This document shows, piece by piece, positions 51,944-61,336 of a stretch of DNA of 64,000 nucleotides. Position 1 is the first letter of the stretch. Every line of letters begins with the position of its first letter. This DNA is from CALCKU01 sp964654665 (lineage in GTDB: Bacteria; Pseudomonadota; Alphaproteobacteria; Caulobacterales; Maricaulaceae). Both the position numbers and the translations under genes were made by a program. Below the pieces are notes generated by a model. It worked only from the letters and a program-made list of their open reading frames with translations. It had not been told where the DNA came from and did no database searches. The DNA lies in contig CAZZKV010000007.1 in NCBI GenBank assembly GCA_964654665.1, positions 1 through 64,000 of the forward strand. The letters are read 5' to 3'.

Positions 51944-54079
51944 ATGCGCCAAATAATATTATGGATGTGGTCCATCCTTGCGGCTTTGACTATAACAGCC
52001 TGTGGGCCGCAAACGTCTAGTATTGATACGATTGTTGTCGATACGGCTGTGTCCGAAGATACAATTATGGCTGGCGATATTGACGGGTGGCGCAGCCATG
52101 GCGGTAGTTATGCCGAGGATCGCTTTGTAAAATTGGCAAAAATTTCAACTGAAAACGTCGATCAATTAGGGTTGGCTTGGTCATATGATTTGGGCACAAG
52201 CCGCGGTATAGAGGCCACACCCATTGTTCATAATGGTATTATGTATGTGACATCGACATGGAATATTGTGCATGCATTGGATGTGCGTACGGGTCAGCCG
52301 CTTTGGACGTTTGATCCCGAGGTTGATAAAAAACAAGCCAGCTATGCTTGCTGCGATGTTGTAAACCGAGGCGTGGCGATTTGGGGTGATAAAATTTTTA
52401 CAGCAACTATTGATGGGCGCCTTATTGCCCTGAATGCAAAGACGGGCGCTGTGGTCTGGGATAAACTGACGATTGATAAGTCTAAGCCTTATACTATTAC
52501 CGGTGCGCCGCGTGTTATTAAGGGCAAGGTTATTATTGGCAATGGCGGTGCCGAACTGGGTGTGCGGGGTTATGTCGGGGCTTTTGATGCGAATACGGGT
52601 GATCAATTATGGCGCTTTTATACGGTGCCGGGAAATCCCGCTAACGGTTTTGAAAACGCTACAATGGAAATGGCTGCCGAGACGTGGAACGGGGAATGGT
52701 GGACTGCGGGCGGAGGCGGTACAGCATGGGATGCTATGGCATATGATCCTGAGCTCGATCTGCTATATATTGGTGTTGGTAATGGATCCCCATGGAATCA
52801 ATCTATTCGCAGTCCTGGCGGAGGGGATAATCTCTTTTTGTCGTCTATTGTCGCCTTACGTCCTGATACGGGTGAATATGTTTGGCATTATCAGACAACA
52901 CCGGGCGAGACATGGGATTATACGGCAACGCAGCATCTTATTCTTGCGGATTTAGAGATCGAAGGGACGATGCGTAAAACGATTATGCAGGCACCAAAAA
53001 ACGGGTTTTTCTATGTTATTGACCGTGAAACGGGTGCCTTTATTTCGGGTAAGAACTTCGTTCCAGTCAATTGGGCTACCCATATTGACCCTGCCACGGG
53101 CCGCCCTGTTGAAAATCCGGCAGCGCGTTATTCAGGCAAAGATCCATTTTTCCAACTTCCGGGGCCGCTGGGCGCGCATAATTGGCACCCTATGTCATAT
53201 AGTCATGATACGGGCTTTGTTTATATTCCCGCCCAAGAAGCCCCTTGGGTTTATGGTGATAAGGGTGATTACGAATATAAAAACGGACAATGGAATACGG
53301 GCACCGATTTTATCTATGGGATGTTGCCAACGGATAAACCAACCTTTCGTCAACTTAAAGCTTTGGTTAAAGGCCGGCTCTTGGCATGGGATCCGGTAAA
53401 ACAAGAACCAGCGTGGGCTTTTGAGCATAATGGCCCTTGGAATGGCGGGATATTATCGACATCGGGCGGGCTGGTTTTTCAAGGTACAGCCGATGCACAT
53501 TTTGCCGCCTATGATGCTCGATCGGGCGAGCGTTTATGGCGCTATTTTACCCAGACGGGTATTGTGGCTGCGCCCATTACCTATGAAATAGATGGCGAAC
53601 AATATGTCACGGTTGCTTCGGGGTGGGGTGGGTCTTTTGCCCTCGGGTTTGGCGGTGTGTTTCCAACGGGTAGTGCGATGAAGCTTGGCCGTGTATTGAC
53701 CTTTAAAATAGGGGCAGAGGCGACACTACCGGACGTGCCCGTAGCTGAAGTTTATGTTCCTGAGATACCAAAAGTAACGGCATCTGAAGCGGTTATTAAG
53801 ACGGGGGCTGTGGCCTATGCCAATGGGTGCGGGGTGTGTCATGGTGATCAGGCTTATTCATCAACTTTGACGCCAAACTTACGGTTTTCGGCTATTACAA
53901 CAGATGCTGAGGCGTGGAAATCTGTCGTTCTGGAGGGGGCATTGATTGAAAATGGTATGCCGAATTTTGGCGGCATTTTAGATGCGGACACAGCTGAGGC
54001 TATTCGCCATTATGTAATTGCCGAGGCCAATAGTGATCGAGATAAGCAATTTTATGATTCTGTCTCCCTGCCGGAATAG
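51944..54079 (+). CDS. Quinohemoprotein (PQQ) alcohol dehydrogenase, lipoprotein, with C-terminal cytochrome c
   Basis: 711 residues. The signal sequence ends in an ITAC lipobox (Cys20), so it is probably lipid-anchored. The eight-bladed PQQ propeller (about 45-590) has vicinal Cys in YACCDV and ETWDYTATQH, which carries the catalytic Asp. A C-terminal cytochrome c domain (about 620-700) has CGVCHGDQ heme site and a GMPNF Met-type sixth ligand. This is the type II ADH plan: periplasmic oxidation of alcohols to aldehydes, with electrons passed to heme. GGGGAG lies before ATG 51944. No PQQ biosynthesis genes are in the window. Confidence 0.93.
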   Translation: MRQIILWMWSILAALTITACGPQTSSIDTIVVDTAVSEDTIMAGDIDGWRSHGGSYAEDRFVKLAKISTENVDQLGLAWSYDLGTSRGIEATPIVHNGIMYVTSTWNIVHALDVRTGQPLWTFDPEVDKKQASYACCDVVNRGVAIWGDKIFTATIDGRLIALNAKTGAVVWDKLTIDKSKPYTITGAPRVIKGKVIIGNGGAELGVRGYVGAFDANTGDQLWRFYTVPGNPANGFENATMEMAAETWNGEWWTAGGGGTAWDAMAYDPELDLLYIGVGNGSPWNQSIRSPGGGDNLFLSSIVALRPDTGEYVWHYQTTPGETWDYTATQHLILADLEIEGTMRKTIMQAPKNGFFYVIDRETGAFISGKNFVPVNWATHIDPATGRPVENPAARYSGKDPFFQLPGPLGAHNWHPMSYSHDTGFVYIPAQEAPWVYGDKGDYEYKNGQWNTGTDFIYGMLPTDKPTFRQLKALVKGRLLAWDPVKQEPAWAFEHNGPWNGGILSTSGGLVFQGTADAHFAAYDARSGERLWRYFTQTGIVAAPITYEIDGEQYVTVASGWGGSFALGFGGVFPTGSAMKLGRVLTFKIGAEATLPDVPVAEVYVPEIPKVTASEAVIKTGAVAYANGCGVCHGDQAYSSTLTPNLRFSAITTDAEAWKSVVLEGALIENGMPNFGGILDADTAEAIRHYVIAEANSDRDKQFYDSVSLPE

Positions 54080-54262
54080 GCAATTGGATGTAAAAAAACC
54101 GGTGATTTGGATCAGATTGGTAGCCTCGCTTAAATGAATATACAAACTGGTTAGCAAAAGTAATCTGAAAACCATAAATTCAACCTCATAAGCAGGCGGG
54201 TAATCTATGGCTAATGGTCCATATCGTAACGGCTCATTTACCATATTTGTCTATAGGCAGCT

Positions 54263-55402
54263 ATGCTTATTATTTCGCAAACACCGCCCGAACAACCATC
54301 GATAAGTGAAGACGACATTCGTTTGCTTATTCGCCATAATGATCCTGACGTCCGTGCCAATGCCGCTACCCGGATATGCAGACAGGTTAGGACTTCACAA
54401 TTATCGGATATTGATCGCCAATTTGCTATCGAATTATTAGAGTTTATGGCACATGATACTGTTTCTATGGTCCGGCGGGCTTTGGCTGTAACATTGAAAA
54501 ATTCACCCGAATTACCCCGTGAAATTGCATTGAAACTGGCTAGCGATATTGACAATATTGCCGTACCAATTTTGACACATTCACCAGTATTTACGGATGA
54601 AGATTTAGTTGAAATTTTAAAGTCAAAAGCGGCCGCAAAAATTAGTGCGGTCGCCCGCCGTGAAACTTTAAGTGATGTTGTTGTCAGGGCCATCATACGG
54701 TTTGGCGATTCAAAGGCTGTTGCGGCTGTTGCGGCTAATGACGGGGCTTTGATCAGCGAAGAAACAGCAAAAGACGTTTTGCGCAGCTATCATGATAATG
54801 ATCTAATAAAACAGGGGTTTATAGATCGCCGGGATTTGCCGCCGGGGATTGCCGAACGTCTTGTTACTATGGTGTCTGAAGAGGTCGCTGTGCGTCTGCA
54901 TAGACGGCATAAATTGCCGCCAAAACTAGCTGTGAAGTTGGCGGTCAAAACGCGTGAGCGCGCAAGTCTCGATTTAATTGATCAAGGATGGGTATCCAAA
55001 GATTATAAGGGGTTTGTTAAAACCATCCATGATGAAGGGCGGTTAACCTCTACATTGATTTTGCGTAGCGCTGGCCGCGGACAAATCCGGTTTGTTGAAC
55101 ATGCGCTGGCTCGGCTTTCCGGTGTTAATTACTCCAAGTCAGCCTTAATGATCCATGACGGCGGCCCTTTCGGCCTCAAAGCCTTATGTGCACGGGCCGG
55201 ACTTAATGCCGTTGATACTCATATTATACGGGCGGCCTGCGCGATTTTCCGCGATCTGGAAATCAATATGGGGTTTAACTCTCCGCAAGAGTTTCAAAAG
55301 AAAATGATCGAACGTGTTTTAAGTTTACCCCTTGAATTGCCGCAATCTGAGCAAGATTACCTAATGGACTGTCTTGATGGTCTGGATCAAATGGCAGCCT
55401 AG
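54263..55402 (+). CDS. DUF2336 family alpha-helical protein
   Basis: 379 residues, all helical, with HEAT-like repeats (DPDVRANAATRICRQV; DTVSMVRRALAVTLKNSPELP; IALKLASDIDNIAVPILTHSP). This is the DUF2336 pattern found in Alphaproteobacteria. No signal peptide or membrane helix, so cytoplasmic. Function unknown; a scaffold or regulator is usual for such repeats. It ends 10 nt before the convergent NAD kinase stop. Confidence 0.85.
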   Translation: MLIISQTPPEQPSISEDDIRLLIRHNDPDVRANAATRICRQVRTSQLSDIDRQFAIELLEFMAHDTVSMVRRALAVTLKNSPELPREIALKLASDIDNIAVPILTHSPVFTDEDLVEILKSKAAAKISAVARRETLSDVVVRAIIRFGDSKAVAAVAANDGALISEETAKDVLRSYHDNDLIKQGFIDRRDLPPGIAERLVTMVSEEVAVRLHRRHKLPPKLAVKLAVKTRERASLDLIDQGWVSKDYKGFVKTIHDEGRLTSTLILRSAGRGQIRFVEHALARLSGVNYSKSALMIHDGGPFGLKALCARAGLNAVDTHIIRAACAIFRDLEINMGFNSPQEFQKKMIERVLSLPLELPQSEQDYLMDCLDGLDQMAA

Positions 55403-55412
55403 TAAAGCGGTT

Positions 55413-56225
55413 TTATGTCGCGAATTGCTCGCGAAGGATTTTTTCATCTAATGCATGATCGGCATCAAATAATAAGGTTAAAACCGTTTTACGGTCCTTT
55501 ACAATATTAACATGGGTGACATTCCGAATTTCGCGGCTATCGGCTGTCGCACTAACGGGACGTTTATCGGAATCGAGCACTTCAAATGTTACATTAGCCT
55601 TGGCATTGAGCAAAGCCCCGCGCCAGCGGCGGGGGCGAAAGGCGCTAATCGGGGTGAGCGCCAATATATCTGCTCCGAGGGGTAAGACAGGGCCATGTGC
55701 GGACAGGTTATAGGCGGTACTCCCCGCAGCCGTGGCCAGTAAAACACCATCAGCGATAAGACGATCAATCCGTGTTTTCCCATCAACCGAAATTTTCAAA
55801 TGAGCCGCTTGCCGGGTTTGCCGAAATAAAGAGACTTCATTAAAGGCGCGTTCCTCAAATGTCCCGCCAGCACCTGTTGCTGTCATTTTGAGGGGGCTAA
55901 CCTGGGCACCCTGAGACTGTGACAATCTCTGTATTAAATCATCTTCACTATATTCATTCATCAAAAACCCGACTGTGCCTTTGTTCATTCCGTAAACAGG
56001 AAGGCCGCGGCGTAAAAGCGTGAAGTGCCTGCGCAATGTTTCCAGCATAAAACCATCTCCGCCCAAAGCGACAATAACGTCAGCATCTGCCGCGTCACAA
56101 TCACCATATCGTGCGACAAGGACCCGGCGAGCCTCTTTGGCTTCGGGTTTTTCACTGGCAATGAAAGCCAATTTTTCAAATGTTTTCGATGCTTTTTTCA
56201 CGTTCAACCCTTTGTGAGTTTTCAT
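55413..56225 (-). CDS. nadK: NAD kinase
   Basis: About 270 residues from ATG 56223-56225 (an in-frame ATG at 56247-56249 would add 8 residues; neither has a clear ribosome site). Motifs: VIVALGGDGFMLETLRR (GGDG, ATP/NAD site), YGMNKGTVGFLMNEY (NxGxxGFL), and DGVLLATAAGSTAYNLSAHGP. It phosphorylates NAD+ to NADP+ in the cytoplasm. Length fits bacterial NadK. It is convergent with the DUF2336 gene and divergent from the barrel protein gene. Confidence 0.95.
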   Translation of the reverse strand: MKTHKGLNVKKASKTFEKLAFIASEKPEAKEARRVLVARYGDCDAADADVIVALGGDGFMLETLRRHFTLLRRGLPVYGMNKGTVGFLMNEYSEDDLIQRLSQSQGAQVSPLKMTATGAGGTFEERAFNEVSLFRQTRQAAHLKISVDGKTRIDRLIADGVLLATAAGSTAYNLSAHGPVLPLGADILALTPISAFRPRRWRGALLNAKANVTFEVLDSDKRPVSATADSREIRNVTHVNIVKDRKTVLTLLFDADHALDEKILREQFAT

Positions 56226-56278
56226 TATAGCATTTGACCAAATGCGCAATCAAAGGTTAAATATCAAGTGGGGGGGCA

Positions 56279-57091
56279 ATGTGGGATATGTTTTTTTACC
56301 ATTTGATGGTCAGTTTAGGTGTTTGGGTTTTCATGGTCTCAGATGCAATGGCAGGCGCATGGAACTTGTCGGCACAATCGGGTCAGATTATTTCAACTAC
56401 ACTCTATGACACGGCCTCCAAGGCCTATGATAATGACGGGGATCTGATTGGCGGTGTTGCTTTTGAAAAAACCGAAAGCCAGATTTTCTGGGAACATGGC
56501 TTAACGCAGAGATTAACATGGATTAGCCAAGCGGGATTACAGAATGTCAATTATACCGCTCTTGACGGCCAGACCCAGGTCAATGGGTTGGCCGATACAA
56601 AAGTCGGGGTAAGGGCTGAAATATTTCGATCCCCTCAATGGGTGCTTTCCGTTCAGCCCAGTTTTATTATAGCCGGAGAAGGGGAAAATATTCCGGATGC
56701 AGATTTGGGGAATGGCGGAAATAATATTGAACTCAGAGCGCTTGTTGGGCGCAGTTTTACGATCGCCGATAAACCCGGGTTTTTAGATGTCCAGACAGCG
56801 GTGAACTTACGGAGCAATCAAGAACCCAATCAATGGCGAATTGATGCAAGCGCAGGCATTAGAGCGATAGATCCAATTCTTGTCATTGGGCAGGTTTTTT
56901 ATGCGGATAATGGCGGACGATTTGATAATAGGGATATTATTTTGCCCAATCGGAGTCTGAAACTCCAAGGGTCATTTGTCTATCAGTGGTCTGAAAAGAC
57001 ATCATTGCAATTAGGAGCTTTTCAAACTGTTGCCGGTAAAAATATTGTACGGGAACAAGCCGTTTTTGCAGCTATCTGGCGGCGTTATTAG
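56279..57091 (+). CDS. Putative outer-membrane beta-barrel protein
   Basis: 270 residues. A signal peptide (about 1-26, cleavage near AMA-GAW) is followed by alternating amphipathic strands rich in aromatic and Gly residues (LTQRLTWISQAGLQNVNY, WVLSVQPSFIIAG, LKLQGSFVYQWSEKTSLQLGAF) and a C-terminal Tyr after IWRR. This is a small beta-barrel plan, perhaps a phenol-degradation-transporter-like or OmpA-like pore. No specific family is recognised. A run of G before ATG 56279 serves as ribosome site. It overlaps the cytochrome gene by 4 nt at its 3' end. Confidence 0.72.
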   Translation: MWDMFFYHLMVSLGVWVFMVSDAMAGAWNLSAQSGQIISTTLYDTASKAYDNDGDLIGGVAFEKTESQIFWEHGLTQRLTWISQAGLQNVNYTALDGQTQVNGLADTKVGVRAEIFRSPQWVLSVQPSFIIAGEGENIPDADLGNGGNNIELRALVGRSFTIADKPGFLDVQTAVNLRSNQEPNQWRIDASAGIRAIDPILVIGQVFYADNGGRFDNRDIILPNRSLKLQGSFVYQWSEKTSLQLGAFQTVAGKNIVREQAVFAAIWRRY

Positions 57092-57570
57092 GGAGATTGG
57101 GGGGTTGTTTGGGCTTTTAAATATAACTGAATGGCATCACGGTCTTCTTGTCGCTTGATGCCGACAAATGACATGCGGTTACCCGGCATGAAGTCTCGGG
57201 GCTTTGCAATATATCCATCTATAGAGGACTCATCCCAAATAATTTCAGATTGTGACATGGCTTTGGAATATGCAAACCCTTCTTTACTGCCAGCTTTTGC
57301 TCCGTAAATATTCCACAGGTTCGGCCCCACCCTATGCCGTCCTCCGTCGTCCAATGTGTGACAGGCTTTACATCGCTTATATAATTTTGCGCCTTTTTCC
57401 ATAGGCGTTAGGGTTTTAGTAGTTGCTTTTGTTGGTGTTATTTTAGATTTTACTGCATTTGATTGCGATGCAGAAGGGGTTACCAGCTCTGATGAACCCG
57501 TATCCGAGCAAGCCCATAAGGCACATATGGCAGGTAAGGTGATTAAAAGTATAGTCGTTTTACGGGGCAT
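57088..57570 (-). CDS. Class I cytochrome c, membrane-attached
   Basis: 160 residues. Signal-type N-terminus with Cys21 in an LWAC sequence, which could be a non-standard lipobox (Trp at -2 is unusual), otherwise a signal anchor. A Thr/Lys-rich linker (about 30-55) leads to the heme domain: CKACH (67-71), HRVGPNLWNIYG and the distal Met in FMPGNRMSFVGI. This is the mitochondrial-type cytochrome c2/cM layout, working as a periplasmic electron carrier. The nearby PQQ dehydrogenase could be a donor, but this is speculative. Confidence 0.9.
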   Translation of the reverse strand: MPRKTTILLITLPAICALWACSDTGSSELVTPSASQSNAVKSKITPTKATTKTLTPMEKGAKLYKRCKACHTLDDGGRHRVGPNLWNIYGAKAGSKEGFAYSKAMSQSEIIWDESSIDGYIAKPRDFMPGNRMSFVGIKRQEDRDAIQLYLKAQTTPQSP

Positions 57571-57700
57571 GACGTGTCCTTTTGGTCAAAAATGTGCTTG
57601 CATCCGACAGATAATCTAAACAAAATGTAAATGAAAGGTGTCGTTTAGACCTTTTCATTCACAAAGCTTCATTGATGAAGCGTTATATAGGGGAATACAT

Positions 57701-57997
57701 ATGGATATTGTAAGTTTAGGGTTAGGTCTTTTGTCCGGCGCAGCCGGGGGCAATGTGGCCGGGAAAATGATGAATTCCAGTATGGGGACAATGGGACGTA
57801 GCTTGACAGGTATTGTTGGCGGTACAGGTCTTGCGGCTCTCGCGCCTATGATTCCGGGACTGGATGGCTTGTTCGCATCACCTTCGGCAGGGGCCGGTTT
57901 AAACGTTAGCTCTCTTTTGGGCGGCGTGGTATCTGGCGGTGTTGGCGGAACAATACTAACCGCTATCCTTGGTAAAGTTATGGGAAATAAAGGATAG
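57701..57997 (+). CDS. Small Gly-rich hydrophobic protein, unknown
   Basis: 98 residues from ATG 57701; AGGGGAA (57689-57695) gives a 5-nt spaced ribosome site, which rules out the longer frame from 57638. Sequence is rich in Gly/Ala/Leu (GLGLLSGAAGGNVAG, SLTGIVGGTGLAALAP, SSLLGGVVSGGVGGTIL) with two or three hydrophobic stretches. It could be a small inner-membrane protein with GxxxG packing, of unknown role. An intrinsic terminator follows at 58025. Confidence 0.7.
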   Translation: MDIVSLGLGLLSGAAGGNVAGKMMNSSMGTMGRSLTGIVGGTGLAALAPMIPGLDGLFASPSAGAGLNVSSLLGGVVSGGVGGTILTAILGKVMGNKG

Positions 57998-58024
57998 GTT
58001 TCCTCAAAATTTGAATGTATTGAA

Positions 58025-58054
58025 GCCTCCTCATATTGAGGGGGCTTTTATTTT
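58025..58054 (+). terminator. Intrinsic terminator after the 98-aa gene
   Basis: Nine-pair stem GCCTCCTCA (58025-58033) with TGAGGGGGC (58037-58045), one T-G wobble, three-base loop TAT, then a T-rich run CTTTTATTTT. It lies 28 bp after the stop at 57997 and insulates the acyl-CoA dehydrogenase gene. Confidence 0.75.
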
Positions 58055-58147
58055 AGTCAGAGGGTAAGTTTGTCTGCCTGCGGCGATTTTCACCTTTTTA
58101 TATCGCCAAATTTGTGTCATATGCCGCGAAAATAAAGAGGTAATTCC

Positions 58148-59923
58148 ATGACATATTCCGCCCCTGTTAAAGCTATGCATTATTTACTGCGTCATGCAGT
58201 AGATATTGACGCCATTATGGCGTGCGAGCCGCATCAGGATATAAATCACGAATTAATTGGTGATATTTTAGGCGGGGCTGCAAGTTTTGCCGAAGATGTC
58301 CTAGCGCCAACAAATTGGACCGGAGATCAAAATCCGGCACAGATTAAAGACGGAGATGTAACAGCGTCTCCGGGGTTTAAAGAGGCTTATTACGCTTTTG
58401 TTGAATCAGGTTGGCAGAGCTTGTCGACCTCTACCGATATTGGCGGCATGGGTCTTCCGCAAGTTGTTAGCACAGCGACGAATGAAATGATTTATGCGGC
58501 GAATATGGCTTTTGGTCTTTGCCCCATGCTAACCAGCAGCGCGGTCAAAGCCATTGATGCCCATGCTGTGGATGATTTAAAAACGCGCTATCTTGAGAAA
58601 ATGGTGACTGGCGAATGGACAGGGGCGATGTGCCTAACCGAGCCGCAAGCCGGTTCTGACCTTGGCCCCGTTCGAACGAAAGCCGTTGATAATGGGGATG
58701 GTACCTATTCGATTAGCGGTCAGAAGATTTATATAACCTGGGGCGACCATGATTGCGCCGATAATATTATTCATCTGGTTTTGGCCCGTCTACCTGATGC
58801 ACCCGCAGGGTCAAAAGGTATATCCTTGTTTTTATGTCCGAAATATTTCGTCGATGAGACGGGCCGTATTGGGGATCGTAATAATTTCAAACCCATTGGT
58901 CTTGAGCATAAGCTTGGTATTCACGGCAGTCCAACCTGCGTTATGGAATTTGACGGGGCGACAGGTTGGCTTATTGGGCAACCAAACCGGGGTCTGGCCT
59001 GTATGTTTACCATGATGAATGAAGCGCGCCTGTTCGTGGGCGTGCAAGGCGTGGCTATTGGTGAGCGAGCTTTCCAGCAAGCGTTGCATTTTTCGAATGA
59101 TCGTGTGCAGGGCCGTGCGATTGATGCAAAAGCAGACGCGCCGATTATTGCCCATCCCGATGTGCGCCGTATGTTGATCGATATGAAAACCCGCCTAATG
59201 GGGGCGAGGGCAATTACAATGGCAACTGCGGCAGCGGGCGATATGGCCATGTGTGAGAGTGATGAAGATAGGCGCAAAGCAGCCCATGCCCGCGAAGCTT
59301 TGCTGACGCCAATTGCGAAATCCTATGGATCGGATACAGGTGTTTCCACAGCCTCTATAGGGGTGCAAGTTCACGGCGGTATGGGGTTTGTTGAAGAAAC
59401 AGGTGCTGCGCAACATTATCGGGATGCTCGTATTGCACCCATTTATGAAGGAACTAATGGTATTCAGGCGATTGATCTGGTTGGCCGTAAATTACGCCGG
59501 GATGGCGGGGCGGCTATGATGGCCCTGATTGCTGATTTAGACGCAATTTCGGAGCAGGTAAAACTACACACAAATCGTAATAGTGATGATGCTGCCCTTG
59601 GTATGATGAATAGAGCCGTAACATCTGGCATTGAGACCTTACGCACTGCAACGGATATTATCTTAAATGCCAGTGAAAAAGACGCGCTGAGTGCTGCGGC
59701 TGATTATCTGGAGCTATGCGCCGATATTATTAGCGGGGCTTTACTAATTAAATCCGTTTGTAACGGATTGGATGCAGGCGATGATCTGGCCGAAAATATG
59801 AAAACATTAGCTTGGTATCATGCCGCATCCATAATGCCAAAAGCTGGTGCGAGGCTGGATGCGATCCGCAGCGGATCAACTCCGATATTTAATTTTCCAG
59901 AATTACAGCTTGGGGATTTGTAA
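58148..59923 (+). CDS. Acyl-CoA dehydrogenase, long-form (DmdC/FadE-like)
   Basis: 591 residues, longer than short-chain enzymes (about 380). Domains: N-terminal helical part (about 40-160), beta middle (about 165-280; MCLTEPQAGSDLGPVRT, GQKIYITWGDHD), C-terminal helical FAD domain (about 285-455; HGGMGFVEETGAAQHYRDARIAPIYEGTNGIQAIDL with the catalytic Glu) and an extra C-terminal acyl-CoA dehydrogenase-associated domain (about 470-590). This architecture is that of 3-methylmercaptopropionyl-CoA dehydrogenase DmdC and related enzymes; whether it acts on DMSP-derived or ordinary acyl-CoA is undecided. RBS GAGG lies a few bases before ATG 58148. Confidence 0.9.
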   Translation: MTYSAPVKAMHYLLRHAVDIDAIMACEPHQDINHELIGDILGGAASFAEDVLAPTNWTGDQNPAQIKDGDVTASPGFKEAYYAFVESGWQSLSTSTDIGGMGLPQVVSTATNEMIYAANMAFGLCPMLTSSAVKAIDAHAVDDLKTRYLEKMVTGEWTGAMCLTEPQAGSDLGPVRTKAVDNGDGTYSISGQKIYITWGDHDCADNIIHLVLARLPDAPAGSKGISLFLCPKYFVDETGRIGDRNNFKPIGLEHKLGIHGSPTCVMEFDGATGWLIGQPNRGLACMFTMMNEARLFVGVQGVAIGERAFQQALHFSNDRVQGRAIDAKADAPIIAHPDVRRMLIDMKTRLMGARAITMATAAAGDMAMCESDEDRRKAAHAREALLTPIAKSYGSDTGVSTASIGVQVHGGMGFVEETGAAQHYRDARIAPIYEGTNGIQAIDLVGRKLRRDGGAAMMALIADLDAISEQVKLHTNRNSDDAALGMMNRAVTSGIETLRTATDIILNASEKDALSAAADYLELCADIISGALLIKSVCNGLDAGDDLAENMKTLAWYHAASIMPKAGARLDAIRSGSTPIFNFPELQLGDL

Positions 59924-59966
59924 AGTCATATAAACCTGCCTATACAGATAGATATATAGGGGGCTT

Positions 59967-60785
59967 ATGTCTGCACAAAAATCCATATCTCGAATGACGG
60001 CGCCGGGAATTACGGCGCGCAAGGGGGGTGAGCCTATTGTTTGCCTCACAGCCTATGATGCGCCAACAGCGGCTATTCTTGATGACTATTGCGACCTTAT
60101 TTTAGTGGGGGATAGTGTTGGAATGGTCGTGCATGGATTGACGACAACTGTGGGCGTGACACTGAACATGATGATTTTACATGGCCAAGCGGTTATGCGC
60201 GGTTCAAAAACAGCGCTTGTTGTTGTGGACCTACCGTTTGGGTCATATGAAGATAGTCCGGAAACGGCCTTTCGTAATGCGTCCCGTGTAATGATGGAAA
60301 CAGGGTGTCAGGCTGTGAAAATCGAAAGCGGTTCCTATGCGGCTGAAACAATTGCCTATCTGGTTGAACGCGGTATTCCAGTGATGAGCCATGTTGGCCT
60401 TCGGCCGCAAAGCATGAATGTATTAGGCGGGTTTCGTGCGCGCGGCCGGCGCAAGGCTGTGGCTGATGAAATTATTGAAAATGCGATTGCAGCCGATCAA
60501 GCGGGATCTTTTGCTGTGGTTGTTGAAGGGGTGTCCGAAGATATAGCCGATAAAGTTACCAAATCTGTTTCGATTCCAACCATTGGTATCGGGGCTTCGG
60601 CAAATTGTGACGGACAGATTTTAGTGACGCCGGATATGCTGGGCCAATTTGATCGTGTTCCTAAATTCGTGAAAAAATATCGCGACATGAAAGGATTGAT
60701 TGAAGGCGCAGCTGCGGATTATGCCCAAGAGGTAAAAGCACGACAATTTCCCGGCGATGCCAATATATATCACTTTAAAAAATAG
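59967..60785 (+). CDS. panB: 3-methyl-2-oxobutanoate hydroxymethyltransferase
   Basis: 272 residues. PanB motifs: LTAYDAPTAAILDDYCDLILVGDSVGMVVHG split across the N-terminus, VVVDLPFGSYEDSP, VKIESGS, and MSHVGLRPQSMN. It uses 5,10-methylene-THF to hydroxymethylate ketoisovalerate, the first committed step of pantothenate. AGGGGG lies before ATG 59967. No panC is adjacent, so it is encoded elsewhere. Confidence 0.97.
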   Translation: MSAQKSISRMTAPGITARKGGEPIVCLTAYDAPTAAILDDYCDLILVGDSVGMVVHGLTTTVGVTLNMMILHGQAVMRGSKTALVVVDLPFGSYEDSPETAFRNASRVMMETGCQAVKIESGSYAAETIAYLVERGIPVMSHVGLRPQSMNVLGGFRARGRRKAVADEIIENAIAADQAGSFAVVVEGVSEDIADKVTKSVSIPTIGIGASANCDGQILVTPDMLGQFDRVPKFVKKYRDMKGLIEGAAADYAQEVKARQFPGDANIYHFKK

Positions 60786-60832
60786 ATATTTCCTGAAAAA
60801 TAGATAAGGCTTCAAAATAATAATAAGCCATA

Positions 60833-61303
60833 TCAACCGCAGCGAATTTCTGTGATATATCCGCCGGGGTCCAGTTCAATGGTCAGACGGGTTTCATCAA
60901 TAGGGCCAAGCTGCCTGTCATCAATAACGGTACGAACCGACGGGGCATATAATGTCTGTCCTGCTATATATTCGCGAACCTCGATAAAGGGTGGGTCGGG
61001 ATTCAGATCGACAAGAAAATCAGTTTCAAAACTTTCTTCTTGTCCCGGTTTTAAAACGCGTTTGCGTCCCGGCATGGCCCCAAAATGGACAGCCCCTTCG
61101 TGCTGGCCGCGTAGGCCTTGATAAAGCTGTGACCGGCACAAATCTGTTGGCGGTAGGCGCGGCGTAGCCAAAGCATTTAAATAAACCGGACGGACATATT
61201 GCCCTTGGCCTGGACGTGGTTGGTAATTGTAATTCGCCCCCGGGCCGCGCGCACAGGCGCAAAGCGCTAAAAATATAGTAGATAAAACAAGGCAACGAAT
61301 CAT
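60833..61303 (-). CDS. Lipoprotein with I78-type peptidase inhibitor-like C-terminus
   Basis: 156 residues. The signal sequence ends in ALCAC (Cys17 likely lipid-modified). The body contains CRSQLYQGLRGQHEG, RKRVLKPGQEE and the terminal ETRLTIELDPGGYITEIRCG region. C...G..........R.L.PG......RL.I..D..G.I...RCG is the pattern of Inhibitor_I78 proteins that block serine proteases, with an insertion in the middle. The call rests on this pattern by eye. It is likely an outer-membrane lipoprotein facing the periplasm. Confidence 0.55.
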   Translation of the reverse strand: MIRCLVLSTIFLALCACARGPGANYNYQPRPGQGQYVRPVYLNALATPRLPPTDLCRSQLYQGLRGQHEGAVHFGAMPGRKRVLKPGQEESFETDFLVDLNPDPPFIEVREYIAGQTLYAPSVRTVIDDRQLGPIDETRLTIELDPGGYITEIRCG

Positions 61304-61336
61304 TTTTAAACATTGCCGTAAAATAGTTAATAGATG

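Noticed and set aside
58148..59923. Assigning dmdC by name to the acyl-CoA dehydrogenase
   Set aside because: The long architecture is shared by several subfamilies, and no other DMSP-pathway genes (dmdA, dmdB, dmdD) are in the window.
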